Source: Halobacteriovoraceae bacterium
Lineage (GTDB): Bacteria > Bdellovibrionota > Bacteriovoracia > Bacteriovoracales > Bacteriovoracaceae
Assembly (NCBI GenBank): GCA_002711995.1
Contig: PASN01000014.1
Coordinates: 124,001 to 188,000 of the forward strand
Direction of reading: 5' to 3'
Length of the DNA: 64,000 bases
Shown here: positions 41,305 through 48,848 of the stretch, piece after piece
Numbering within the stretch: the first letter of the stretch is position 1
Layout: every line of letters starts with the position of its first letter
Notes under the pieces: generated by a model
Told to the model about the DNA's origin: nothing
Seen by the model: only the letters and a program-made list of their open reading frames with translations
The model's database searches: none
Translations under genes and position numbers: made by a program

Positions 41305-41967
41305 ATGAGAGCTCTAGCTGCCTTGGCCCTTGCGTTGTTTTCAACAACACTTTTTGCGAGTGCCAATTTAAACAAAACCGAATTAAAGGAACTGGAGAGA
41401 AAGCTCCTGGAAAAGAAGTTTAGCAAACACTACAATTGTTTCATTGATGGAGTCCAGGTTTCAGCTATGGCGGCGCTAGAGGCGGTGCCATTCATGGCCG
41501 CTATGGGGGCGGTTAAAGTTTACCATACAGCACCAAAGCTAGTTCCCTCAGGAAGTGTGTTTTTTACTGATGGCCTGCACGATGTTGGAAGAGCACAGGC
41601 CGGAGCCATGTTAGGAGAAGTCCAAGTAGACGATATGTTTATTAACCTCCTTCTAGGGGCCGGATCTATTTATATTGATGTTTATAAGCACGGATTTAAG
41701 GTTCTCAAAGGAGAAGCTGAACTGGGTGAAAAGGTTGACCTTTATTACACAAAGAAAAACTTCTCTGGGACTATCGCTGCTTCGGAAGATCTTCTAGAGC
41801 CTAGCGGGAAGAAGAATTCTCTAAGATGCATTGACCTGCACAAAGAAGTGGACTCCCTGGAAAGCACTCTCGCGCAAGTAGATGGAAGTGCTAGAAGTGA
41901 ACATAAGCAAACTGCAGGTAAAAGAGTAGCGCCTCTATATAAAAAGACAGAAGTACTCCCAAACTAA
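41305..41967 (+). CDS. exported protein of unknown function
   Basis: 220 residues from the ATG at 41305, with GGAGGA 4 bases upstream; the frame also opens at a TTG at 41293. Signal peptide ALAALALALFSTTLFA with mature start near SANLNK. The middle part is unusually rich in small residues (SAMAALEAVPFMAAMGAVKVY, then INLLLGAGSIYIDVY), which could contact a membrane. The C-terminal third is polar. No family recognised. The macrodomain gene starts 19 bases downstream, so the two are probably co-expressed and may act together. Confidence 0.75.
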   Translation: MRALAALALALFSTTLFASANLNKTELKELERKLLEKKFSKHYNCFIDGVQVSAMAALEAVPFMAAMGAVKVYHTAPKLVPSGSVFFTDGLHDVGRAQAGAMLGEVQVDDMFINLLLGAGSIYIDVYKHGFKVLKGEAELGEKVDLYYTKKNFSGTIAASEDLLEPSGKKNSLRCIDLHKEVDSLESTLAQVDGSARSEHKQTAGKRVAPLYKKTEVLPN

Positions 41968-41986
41968 GTTAAAAAAAGGAATGGAA

Positions 41987-42808
41987 ATGAAACGTTTAGT
42001 AACTTTTATTTTATTTATTTTTAGTCTTCAGGCCATGGGCTTTGGTGGTAGTGCTGGAGTTTATGATCTAAGTTCAGAGGATCGCGTGCTTGCTGCAAAA
42101 ATTGAGCATAATCAGTCAGATCAATTTTTAGATGTTCAAATGGTTCCGAGCGGCTCGGCAGTTTTGACTGAATCAGGCGATCTAAAAAATCAGGGCATTC
42201 AAGGTATACTTCATGCTGCAAGTGGAAGCATGACAAGAAATGATGGTGTCTTTAAACCCTCTATCGAGGGCATTACAAATTCCATAAAAAACTCTTTAAT
42301 TCTTGCAAGAGAGAAGGGCTACAGCTCAGTGGCCATCCCATTTATTGGCGGCGGTATCTTCCTTGGACGTCTAGGAATCACTAAAGAGGAGCTCGCTTAC
42401 CATATTGCCAAGGCAAGTCTTCATCACTCTCGCAACCTGAAAATTGTATTTGTAGGCTACACGGAGGAAGACTTCTCCATCCTAGAAGAAGCAAGAGAAC
42501 GGGCGCTAAAAGAGGTTTCTTTTAAAAAGAAGGCATTGGACTTTATCCTCATGAGCGCCTCTGCCAAGAAGCGTTCATCTGTGGCACATGGCTCTCTAGT
42601 AGATTATCAAGTTCATAACTGCGAGCTTGTTATAAACCCCGCAAACACTGAGGTTGCTTTTGGAGGTGGCCTTTCTGGAGTAATCGCAAGGGCCAGCGGT
42701 CAATCTTATCAGATCGATAGGGATGCCCAAGAGCTAATTCAAGAGATTGCAAACGAAAGAAGCCTTAGTAAAAAGTCCGTAGAGAAGTTGAAAGACCTAA
42801 GTCTTTAA
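41987..42808 (+). CDS. exported, apparently circularly permuted macrodomain protein
   Basis: 273 residues from the ATG at 41987 (AAAGGA 6 bases upstream). Signal peptide RLVTFILFIFSLQAMGFG. Residues of about 52-173 match the second half of a macrodomain: VPSGSAVLTESGDL, GILHAASGSM, NSIKNSLILAREKGYSSVAIP, FIGGGIFLGRLG, LKIVFVGYTEEDF. Residues of about 201-248 match the first half: GSLVDYQVHNCELVINPANT, then FGGGLSGVIARASGQ. The usual order is reversed, as in a circular permutation. Macrodomains bind ADP-ribose or hydrolyse its esters; export is unusual. The fold call is from motif order only. Confidence 0.8.
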   Translation: MKRLVTFILFIFSLQAMGFGGSAGVYDLSSEDRVLAAKIEHNQSDQFLDVQMVPSGSAVLTESGDLKNQGIQGILHAASGSMTRNDGVFKPSIEGITNSIKNSLILAREKGYSSVAIPFIGGGIFLGRLGITKEELAYHIAKASLHHSRNLKIVFVGYTEEDFSILEEARERALKEVSFKKKALDFILMSASAKKRSSVAHGSLVDYQVHNCELVINPANTEVAFGGGLSGVIARASGQSYQIDRDAQELIQEIANERSLSKKSVEKLKDLSL

Positions 42809-42816
42809 AAATAACC

Positions 42817-42840
42817 ATGCCCTCCTGCAATGGAGGGCAT
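42817..42840 (+). terminator. hairpin terminator after the macrodomain gene
   Basis: Perfect 9-bp stem ATGCCCTCC/GGAGGGCAT with loop TGCAAT, 8 bases after the stop; the 3' tract is short (TCTGT). Confidence 0.7.
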
Positions 42841-42956
42841 TCTGTAAAACTATTATTCACATTCACCTAGGGCCGCCTAAGTTTTTTACACAAACGACGC
42901 CTAAGTCATTTAAAACACGATGATTTTGATGGCATCAGAATTGTAATATTAAAGGT

Positions 42957-43235
42957 ATGAAAGCTTTAAGTATATTTGCAATGATGTTTTTGTTTATTGG
43001 TTGTGGAAAGGGCGCTCTTCCTTGGGATAAATCTCAAGTAGGCATTCAATCAGTGAAGCCAGCTGAACCAGAGGCCTTCACCTATGAGCTTGGAAATGCC
43101 TCTTGCACCACTGGACACCACAGTTTTAATTCTTTGGCGGCAACTTGTGAGGCGTTGTTAAACAATGAGCTTAACAACGACTGTGTTGAAAACAAGCGTC
43201 TTAAGCTCTATGACTCTCACTGTTCAAATTCATAA
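42957..43235 (+). CDS. small lipoprotein
   Basis: 92 residues with AAAGG just upstream of the ATG. Signal peptide with lipobox FLFIGC16. The short mature part has four further cysteines (C50, C64, C76, C89 approximately; NASCTTGHH, LAATCEALL, NNDCVEN, DSHCSNS), consistent with two disulfides in the periplasm. No family recognised. The 3' end overlaps the convergent oxidase locus by 35 bases. Confidence 0.75.
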   Translation: MKALSIFAMMFLFIGCGKGALPWDKSQVGIQSVKPAEPEAFTYELGNASCTTGHHSFNSLAATCEALLNNELNNDCVENKRLKLYDSHCSNS

Positions 43236-44547
43236 AGCCCTGTGGGAAGAACTGTCCGTGAGGGTCAAACTTGGACTTTAACTTCTGATAAAGCTCAGTC
43301 TGCTCAGGGCCTATGAAGTTTTTAATATACTTTTGTTTGATTAGCCCAATTCCGTGTTCTGCAAAAGGGGAGCCCTTAAGCTTTGCCACTTCATCATAAA
43401 GATACTCAAACCTTCTTTTACATCGGTCCATATCCTCAGGTGCTGGCATAAAGTTAAAGTGTAGGTGAGCGTCGCCAAAGTGTCCAAAAAGGTTGTAGCG
43501 AACACCCTCTTTTGAAAATTCTCTATAGATGTCCATAAGCTTTTGAAAGTCTTCAACCTTGACTTGAACGTCGGTACCCATCTTAACCACTCCCATTCTT
43601 GAATTTTCTTCAAAAACAGCTCTTGGTACGGAAGCCCTTATGTTGTGGAAACGATTCTCTGTAAGTTCAAAGATGTCCTCCTCAGACACATGCTCAAGGG
43701 TGGAAAGAAAGTTTTCGTAAAAGCTTTCAAAGGAGTCCGCTTTAACTTCAAAAAATATAGCGTCCATGCCCTTATTTGGCCTGTCTTCTTCTGGTAAAAA
43801 TGAAAAAGCGTTTGAGTCTATGAGCTCAACGAGAATGACATCGTTTCTAAAGTTTTGGATCTTTTTGATTATTTCCAAGTGAGGCGTATAGTTGTCCTCC
43901 CACTTTGGTATCAACATAAAGAGGTGTTGAGCTGGAGTGTTCTCGACTGTTTCGATTTCCACTTCAGTGACAATACCTAGTTGTCCTTCTGTGCCAATCA
44001 TGAGGTCTGTCTCTTTTTCAAACCTAGGGAATGGGGCATTTTTAAATTTGTTATAGGCCTTAAAGGATTCTTGGTATGCTGTAAGGTCCACGCCCTCAAC
44101 TTGTAGGTCATTCTCCCTACTTAGTTCAAGCTCCTCTCCTTCAAAGTTTATGTATTTAAGCCTTACCACTTGGGAGCGAAGGTTCCCAAAAGCAAAACAT
44201 CGCTCACCGGTGCAACTTGTGGCAAGCCCTGCTGTTATTAAAGCGAGTTCCTATGTGGGAGCTGTTTTAATGTTTCTACCTTTGGTTTTTAAAAACTCAC
44301 GCGCGTCTTTCCAGCTTACAGCTCCTTTTACAAGAAGGTTTCCACTCTCAAGAAGCATCATTTCTTGAGGCATTTGAGACAAGTCACATAAGCAGAAGTC
44401 ATCATTGTCAGTTGTTCCAAGGTGCTCATCAAGTTTGTCATAAGGTATGACTGTGCTTGTTTGAGATGAGAAATAAAAACTTGGTGCGTGCTTCTTTATA
44501 TGTTGTGAAAGCTCATCTTTGTTTTTAAAAACAACTTTTTTCGACAT
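43201..44547 (-). pseudogene. FAD-linked (PCMH-type) oxidase interrupted by one in-frame amber codon
   Basis: A single minus-strand frame of 448 codons, broken only by TAG at 44251-44253. Before it are 98 residues (SKKVVFKNKDELSQHIKKHA to GRNIKTAPT). Directly after it in the same frame are ELALITAGLATSCTGERCFA and FGNLRSQV, the expected FAD-binding continuation, and then the C-terminal oxidase domain (MIGTEGQLGIVTEVEIET, NLFGHFGDAHLHFNFMP, AEHGIGLIKQKY, FDPHGQFFPQGFM). Related to GlcD and D-lactate dehydrogenases. Nearby alternatives: readthrough, reinitiation at the GTG at 44169, or a base-call error. TAG is used as an ordinary stop by other genes here. Confidence 0.85.
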
Positions 44548-44552
44548 AGTTC

Positions 44553-45311
44553 CTACCTGGTAAATGTAAAGGTGTGCTCATCTGAAAGCTTAGGATCAAA
44601 CTTGTAATTGTCTTCTGAGAAAGCTTTTATTCCCTCTGGATCTTTAATCTTATTTTCAACAATAAACTTTGCCATCATTCCGCGAGCTCTCTTTGCATTG
44701 AAGCTTATTATTTTTAGTTTTCCATTTTTTTCTTCTTTAAATACTGGTGTAATGACTGGAGCATTTAGGGACTTTGTGTCTACGGATTTGAAGTACTCAT
44801 TGGAAGCGCAGTTTACCAGGGCCTTTTTGCCTTTAAGATCTTCATTTAGCTTTTCAGTTATAGTGTCTTTCCAAAATTGGTATAAATCCTTTTGGCCTTT
44901 GATCCCAAACTTTGTCCCCATCTCAAGCCTATAGGCCTGCATTAAATCAAGAGGTCTTAGGACGCCATAAAGTCCTGAAAGAATTCTTAAATGTTTTTGG
45001 GCGTAGGTTCTTTGAGATTTATTAAATGTGTGAAACTCCAGGCCTTGGTAAGTGTCGCCTTGAAAAGCTAGTCCGGCCTGTTTAGCGTTTGAACTTGTGA
45101 AGGGAGTCTTGAATGACTTGAACCTTTTCACGTTTAAGTCGGCAAGAGTCTCAGAGATTCCCATTAGCTTTTGAAGATCTGAAGAGGTCTTTTTCTTTAA
45201 TTCCTTAACTAACTCTTTGGATTTGTCCAAAAATAGGGGACTTTCATATTCTGTAAGGTCTGTGGGTGTTTGAAAATCAAGTTTTTTAGCTGGTGAAACC
45301 ACTACAAGCAT
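44553..45311 (-). CDS. yaaA: YaaA-family peroxide stress protein
   Basis: 252 residues matching the DUF328/YaaA family throughout: MLVVVSPAKKLDF, LMGISETLADLNVKRF, AGLAFQGDTYQGL, LRILSGLYGVLRPLDLMQAYRLEMGT, VNCASNEYFKSVD, and ISFNAKRARGMMAKFIVEN. In E. coli YaaA limits free iron during peroxide stress; the fold contains a DNA-binding helix-hairpin-helix-like element. It lies 5 bases upstream of the interrupted oxidase gene, in the same orientation, so the two form an operon. Confidence 0.95.
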   Translation of the reverse strand: MLVVVSPAKKLDFQTPTDLTEYESPLFLDKSKELVKELKKKTSSDLQKLMGISETLADLNVKRFKSFKTPFTSSNAKQAGLAFQGDTYQGLEFHTFNKSQRTYAQKHLRILSGLYGVLRPLDLMQAYRLEMGTKFGIKGQKDLYQFWKDTITEKLNEDLKGKKALVNCASNEYFKSVDTKSLNAPVITPVFKEEKNGKLKIISFNAKRARGMMAKFIVENKIKDPEGIKAFSEDNYKFDPKLSDEHTFTFTR

Positions 45312-45354
45312 TAAATTCCTCCGTGTTTTTTAAGAAAATACCACGTCGGAAGGC

Positions 45355-45382
45355 ATAAAAAAACCCTCCAAAAGGAGGGTTT
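45355..45382 (-). terminator. intrinsic terminator of the barrel gene at 45408
   Basis: AAACCCTCC/GGAGGGTTT stem of 9 bp with a 4-base loop. Read on the minus strand, it ends in TTTTTTT, 26 bases past the stop. Confidence 0.88.
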
Positions 45383-45407
45383 AGTATTTATAGAATTTAT
45401 AAATCTA

Positions 45408-46202
45408 TTAAAAGAAAACCGCTGAAACCCATGCACCAACACCAAGGTCTTTGAGCTCAGTGTCAGTAGAATTTTGTGGCCTGTAATCAATGTGAGGGAA
45501 TAATGAAAGACCTTTCATTGTACCTCCCAGGAATGTTCCTGGAACAGCAAATTCCATACCGATAAGGTGTCTTTCACCGTCGTTTACTAGGTAGGTTCCT
45601 TCCTTGTTACCTGGCTTTTCGAATGGAAGCTCAGAATAAATCTGGAACGTTTTAGTGTCATCAAAGGAGTATCTGTAAGTTATATCTGTAAAAAGACCAA
45701 GTTTGGTAAAGCCTGAGTCATTCTCAAGATTGTCTTTTCCATCTTCATAAAGCCATCTGGAAACCTCAACACCCATCGAGAATGAGTTCTTTCCCATGCT
45801 ATAGTTGGCAGCATGATAAATTTTAGGCTTAACCGTTCTATCAACATCAGTGCTTCCCTTAACGGCAGCAATTTCTAGTCTATATAGAGCGAATACAGAA
45901 AACTTGTCTTTGGCGTAAATTAAACCTTGAACACCAACTCTTGGGTTTAGTTCTACGTATGGATCTTCAACGCCTTCGTTAGTTTCAAGTCTTAGGTCAA
46001 GTCTTGCAGTCCAAGTATCGTTTAGAACATAACGGCCAGAGATTGACTGGTAGTAAAATGCTCTAGAGCTACTTTCTCCAATTGTGCCCTTGTTGTACTC
46101 CCCAAAGTAAGATATCTGAGTCTTTTCATTAAACTCGTCCATGTCGATGCCAAAGGCGAAGGTGCTTGCTGTGGCAAGGATTAGAGCGATTACATTCTTC
46201 AT
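45408..46202 (-). CDS. outer-membrane beta-barrel protein
   Basis: 264 residues. Signal peptide NVIALILATASTFAFG. The mature chain is a regular series of amphipathic strands (ISYFGEYNKG, RAFYYQSISGRYVLN, WTARLDLRLET, FSVFALYRLEIAAVKG, FTDITYRYSFDDTKTFQIYSEL) and ends AWVSAVFF with a C-terminal Phe, the barrel-insertion signal. About 12 strands are likely. Substrate unknown. AGGAG precedes the ATG. Monocistronic with its own terminator. Confidence 0.83.
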   Translation of the reverse strand: MKNVIALILATASTFAFGIDMDEFNEKTQISYFGEYNKGTIGESSSRAFYYQSISGRYVLNDTWTARLDLRLETNEGVEDPYVELNPRVGVQGLIYAKDKFSVFALYRLEIAAVKGSTDVDRTVKPKIYHAANYSMGKNSFSMGVEVSRWLYEDGKDNLENDSGFTKLGLFTDITYRYSFDDTKTFQIYSELPFEKPGNKEGTYLVNDGERHLIGMEFAVPGTFLGGTMKGLSLFPHIDYRPQNSTDTELKDLGVGAWVSAVFF

Positions 46203-46389
46203 TTACGATACTCCTATTGAATTAACCTAATTTTAGCTACTTGACCATTATATATAAAAACCGATGGTTTTCTAGCAATAAACCGAATCTATGTAAGATT
46301 TCACTGGTAAAAGCTTATTTGTCTATAAACTAAGCGCGTACAGACCCTTTGTGAAGCTTTAACTGGTTCCTGTAATTTTTTGTTAATTT

Positions 46390-46647
46390 TTAAGGAGTAA
46401 CTAGTTCCAATTCGACACCTTCTTCGTCGACAATGAACTCTAAAGCGCTTTGATTCTCTTCTTTGGCCTTGGCCACAAACTCTTTAAGCTCCTCAACTTC
46501 AACTTCCGGATCAAGGTGGTAGTCACCTGCAACCATGCTTATGATCGCCAACGTGTCTTTATAATCCTTGTCGCTTTTGAAGTCCTCAACTAGGAAAAGA
46601 GCGCTTGCTGAAAGTGTTTTTGGGTCTACTGAGATTTCTGTCTTCAT
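46390..46647 (-). CDS. small acidic hypothetical protein
   Basis: 85 residues with AAGAAGGAAA before the ATG. Strongly acidic, no signal peptide and no Cys; pattern VEVEELKEFVAKAKEENQSA then FIVDEEGVELELV. No family recognised. It starts 11 bases downstream of the rluE stop on the same strand, so the two are co-transcribed. Confidence 0.7.
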   Translation of the reverse strand: MKTEISVDPKTLSASALFLVEDFKSDKDYKDTLAIISMVAGDYHLDPEVEVEELKEFVAKAKEENQSALEFIVDEEGVELELVTP

Positions 46648-46658
46648 AATTTCCTTCT

Positions 46659-47216
46659 TTATATTACGTCTTTTGGGTCAATGCTTTTCCATTCTCCGGG
46701 GGCAAGCTCTCCCAATTTAAGTTTTCCAATGCCCACTCTTATCAATCTGAGAGTAGGGTTTCCAATTTTGGCACTCATACGGCGAACCTGCCGGTTTCGG
46801 CCTTCCTTAAGCTTTATTTCTAGCCATGAATCTGGAACGTTCTTTCTATACCTGATAGGTGGATCCCTGTCTTGGACTTTTGGATCTATGAGGCGAGCTT
46901 TACAGGGTAGGGTGAGCTTTCCCTTGATCTCAACTCCTCTTTCCATTTGTTTAAGAGAGTCTTCGCTTGGAATACCCTCAACTTGAATCCAGTAGGTTTT
47001 TTCTTTTTTAGACTTTGGGTTGGCCACTTTTTGGTTGAAGACACCATCATCGGTAAGGATTAAAAGCCCTTCGCTATCTTTGTCCAAACGGCCTACTGGG
47101 TAGACTCCTTTTGGAAGGCCATACTGTGCTAAGGTCAGGTCACCCGGTTCACCAGTGAACTGACAGAGGCATCCGTAGGGTTTGTTAAAGGCAATGTATT
47201 TCCATTTCTTTTTCAT
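46659..47216 (-). CDS. rluE: 23S rRNA pseudouridine synthase, RluE type
   Basis: 185 residues from the ATG at 47216, the usual start of RluE proteins (KKKWKYIAFNKPYGCLCQF). The longer frame to 47288 overlaps the divergent gene and adds an unlikely Phe-rich segment. Catalytic D45 lies in PVGRLDKDSEGLLILTDDG; KEKTYWIQVEG and LKEGRNRQVRRMSAKIGNPT complete the RsuA-family pattern. It converts a uridine in 23S rRNA to pseudouridine. No S4 domain, as is normal for RluE. Confidence 0.92.
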   Translation of the reverse strand: MKKKWKYIAFNKPYGCLCQFTGEPGDLTLAQYGLPKGVYPVGRLDKDSEGLLILTDDGVFNQKVANPKSKKEKTYWIQVEGIPSEDSLKQMERGVEIKGKLTLPCKARLIDPKVQDRDPPIRYRKNVPDSWLEIKLKEGRNRQVRRMSAKIGNPTLRLIRVGIGKLKLGELAPGEWKSIDPKDVI

Positions 47217-47234
47217 ATGCGCTAGCTTTACCTT

Positions 47235-47582
47235 ATGGCAAAACTTATAAAAAAAGAAGAACCGAATTTGGTTTGGTCCGATGGCCAAGACCTTAGAAAG
47301 TCAAAAAATAAAAAACAAACCGACGCTCCTATAGTTCCAAGCGAAGTCACCCTTCGTGTGCGACTCGAAAAGAAAAATAGAGGCGGGAAAACCGTAACTG
47401 TAATCTATGAGCTGCCTCAAAACGAAAAGTACTTTAAAAAGCTCACCAAGAAGCTTAAGGCCAAGTGCGGCTGCGGAGGAAGTTTTAAAGGCGAGACTAT
47501 TGAGATCCAGGGCGACCGAAAAGAAGATATCATTAAGATTCTTGAAGGTGAGGGCTTTAAAGCGATTTCCTCTGGGGGCTAA
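47235..47582 (+). CDS. SUI1/eIF1-like translation factor (YciH)
   Basis: 115 residues. N-terminal LVWSDGQDLRKSKN and the SUI1 core LRVRLEKKNRGGKTVTVIYEL, KYFKKLTKKLKAKCGCGGSF, IEIQGDRKEDIIKILEGEGF match bacterial YciH proteins, which act like eIF1 in start-site fidelity. The protein is basic in its N-terminal half. There is no clear Shine-Dalgarno, and only 18 bases separate its ATG from that of divergent rluE, so the promoters must lie within each other's genes or the transcript is leaderless. Confidence 0.92.
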   Translation: MAKLIKKEEPNLVWSDGQDLRKSKNKKQTDAPIVPSEVTLRVRLEKKNRGGKTVTVIYELPQNEKYFKKLTKKLKAKCGCGGSFKGETIEIQGDRKEDIIKILEGEGFKAISSGG

Positions 47583-47628
47583 TCGTTAAATAAGTGGTAA
47601 TAGATTTAAAACTTGTTAAAATAAATCT

Positions 47629-48429
47629 ATGAGAACCATTGACCGAGAGAAGTCGCCACAAGAGTACTTCAAATACTTTCAAGAGCTCATTTCATCAAAG
47701 AAAACCGTTCTGGTTTGGCAGGTTGACGCTAATTCTAAAAAAAGATCATTGGCAAAAGTTGTCATGCTCTCATGTAGAAGAGAGGATAATGCTCTGAAGG
47801 CCGAAAGCATTGAAAGGTTCAAAGAATTGAAACTTCCTGAAAAGGAGGTTTATTTCTATGTTGAGCAAAACCAATTAATGTTTAAGGCCAAAAAAGTTTC
47901 TGTTGAAGAAAATGAACTCACAGCTTTCCTGCCAGAAGAGATGAGACTTCTTAGTGACGATGAGCATGTGACAGTCATGGAGGCGATTCTTGAAATGGTA
48001 CCCCCTCAGTCAGAAGGTTATTTAGATTATACAAGAAAGAAAAAAAGAACGGCCTCTTCAGCTGAACAGTCCGAAAGAGATAAGGCCATATTTGAGGAAG
48101 AGCTTAGTTTTGTGACTCTTGATGAAGAGGATAGACTCTTTGCCGATAAAAGGGATGCTCCAAGAGCAAGACCTCAAAAAGGTAAAAAGGTTACAATCAA
48201 ACAAACAAAAGGGATTAGGAAAACCGTCGTTCACCCTCTATTTGACTTATCTAGGGGAGGTTTATCTATACTTACGGAAGAGAGGAAGATGTACTCCACA
48301 GGTGACGTTGTTGAAATAATGTCCTTTGGTAATAAGAAATTGGATGATCCCATGCTCGCCGAGGTAAAAAGTATTAGAGAAGCAGACGAGCAAGGAACCA
48401 CGTATAAAATAGGAATGCAGTTCGCTTAG
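47629..48429 (+). CDS. PilZ-domain protein
   Basis: 266 residues. The C-terminal part (about 170-266) fits a PilZ domain, with DKRDAPRARPQKGKKVTI in the RxxxR region, FDLSRGGLSIL as the DxSxxG motif, TGDVVEI and KIGMQFA as the last strand. The N-terminal 120 residues (YFQELISSKKTVLVWQVDAN) resemble the YcgR/flagellar-brake-like domain found ahead of PilZ. It may bind cyclic di-GMP, although the first motif is spaced loosely. The ribosome site is weak. Convergent with the ArsC-like gene, sharing stop bases. Confidence 0.83.
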   Translation: MRTIDREKSPQEYFKYFQELISSKKTVLVWQVDANSKKRSLAKVVMLSCRREDNALKAESIERFKELKLPEKEVYFYVEQNQLMFKAKKVSVEENELTAFLPEEMRLLSDDEHVTVMEAILEMVPPQSEGYLDYTRKKKRTASSAEQSERDKAIFEEELSFVTLDEEDRLFADKRDAPRARPQKGKKVTIKQTKGIRKTVVHPLFDLSRGGLSILTEERKMYSTGDVVEIMSFGNKKLDDPMLAEVKSIREADEQGTTYKIGMQFA

Positions 48430-48764
48430 AACATTTCTGCGTATTTCTCCTGGTCATAGCCAAAAACCATTACTTCCCCATCTTTTTCAACAATTGGCCT
48501 TTTTATGGCCGAAGTCGTCTGGGTCAAAATTTCCTTCTTTTCAGGCGCGCTTGCTGCCTCGAATTCCTCTTTAATTTTTCTATAGGTAGGACCTTTTTTG
48601 TTCACAGGCCAGTCTCCAAAGCTCTTTTTCCAGCTCTGAATCTGTGTTTTGGTCGGAGGAGTCTTTTTGAAATTCACAAATTCGTACTCAATTCCTGAGT
48701 CATTTAAATGGTTTAGGGCCTTTTTAACAGTGTTGCAGTTTGGAATGCCATATACCTTGTACAT
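48426..48764 (-). CDS. ArsC/Spx-family thioredoxin-fold protein (YffB-like)
   Basis: 112 residues. The thioredoxin-fold opening MYKVYGIPNCNTVKKALNHL has a single Cys10, and there is YEFVNFKKTPPTKTQI, then the family motif SAIKRPIVEKDG. It belongs to the YffB branch of the ArsC family; members are called arsenate reductases or glutathione-dependent reductases, but the true role is unclear. GGAGACA precedes the ATG. It overlaps the PilZ gene tail to tail by 4 bases. Confidence 0.9.
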   Translation of the reverse strand: MYKVYGIPNCNTVKKALNHLNDSGIEYEFVNFKKTPPTKTQIQSWKKSFGDWPVNKKGPTYRKIKEEFEAASAPEKKEILTQTTSAIKRPIVEKDGEVMVFGYDQEKYAEMF

Positions 48765-48848
48765 TGTGTCTCCTTAAATTATAATTAATTATCATATGTT
48801 AAATTTATAAGTCGCTAAGACTCTAAATAATAGAAAAGGAAATATCAT

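Noticed and set aside
41305-42808. Possible toxin-antitoxin pair (macrodomain with partner, as in DarT-DarG)
   Set aside because: Both proteins have signal peptides and the upstream one shows no ADP-ribosyltransferase motif that I can see.
47217-47288. N-terminal extension of rluE
   Set aside because: It overlaps the divergent yciH start and encodes an unlikely Phe-rich segment absent from RluE proteins.
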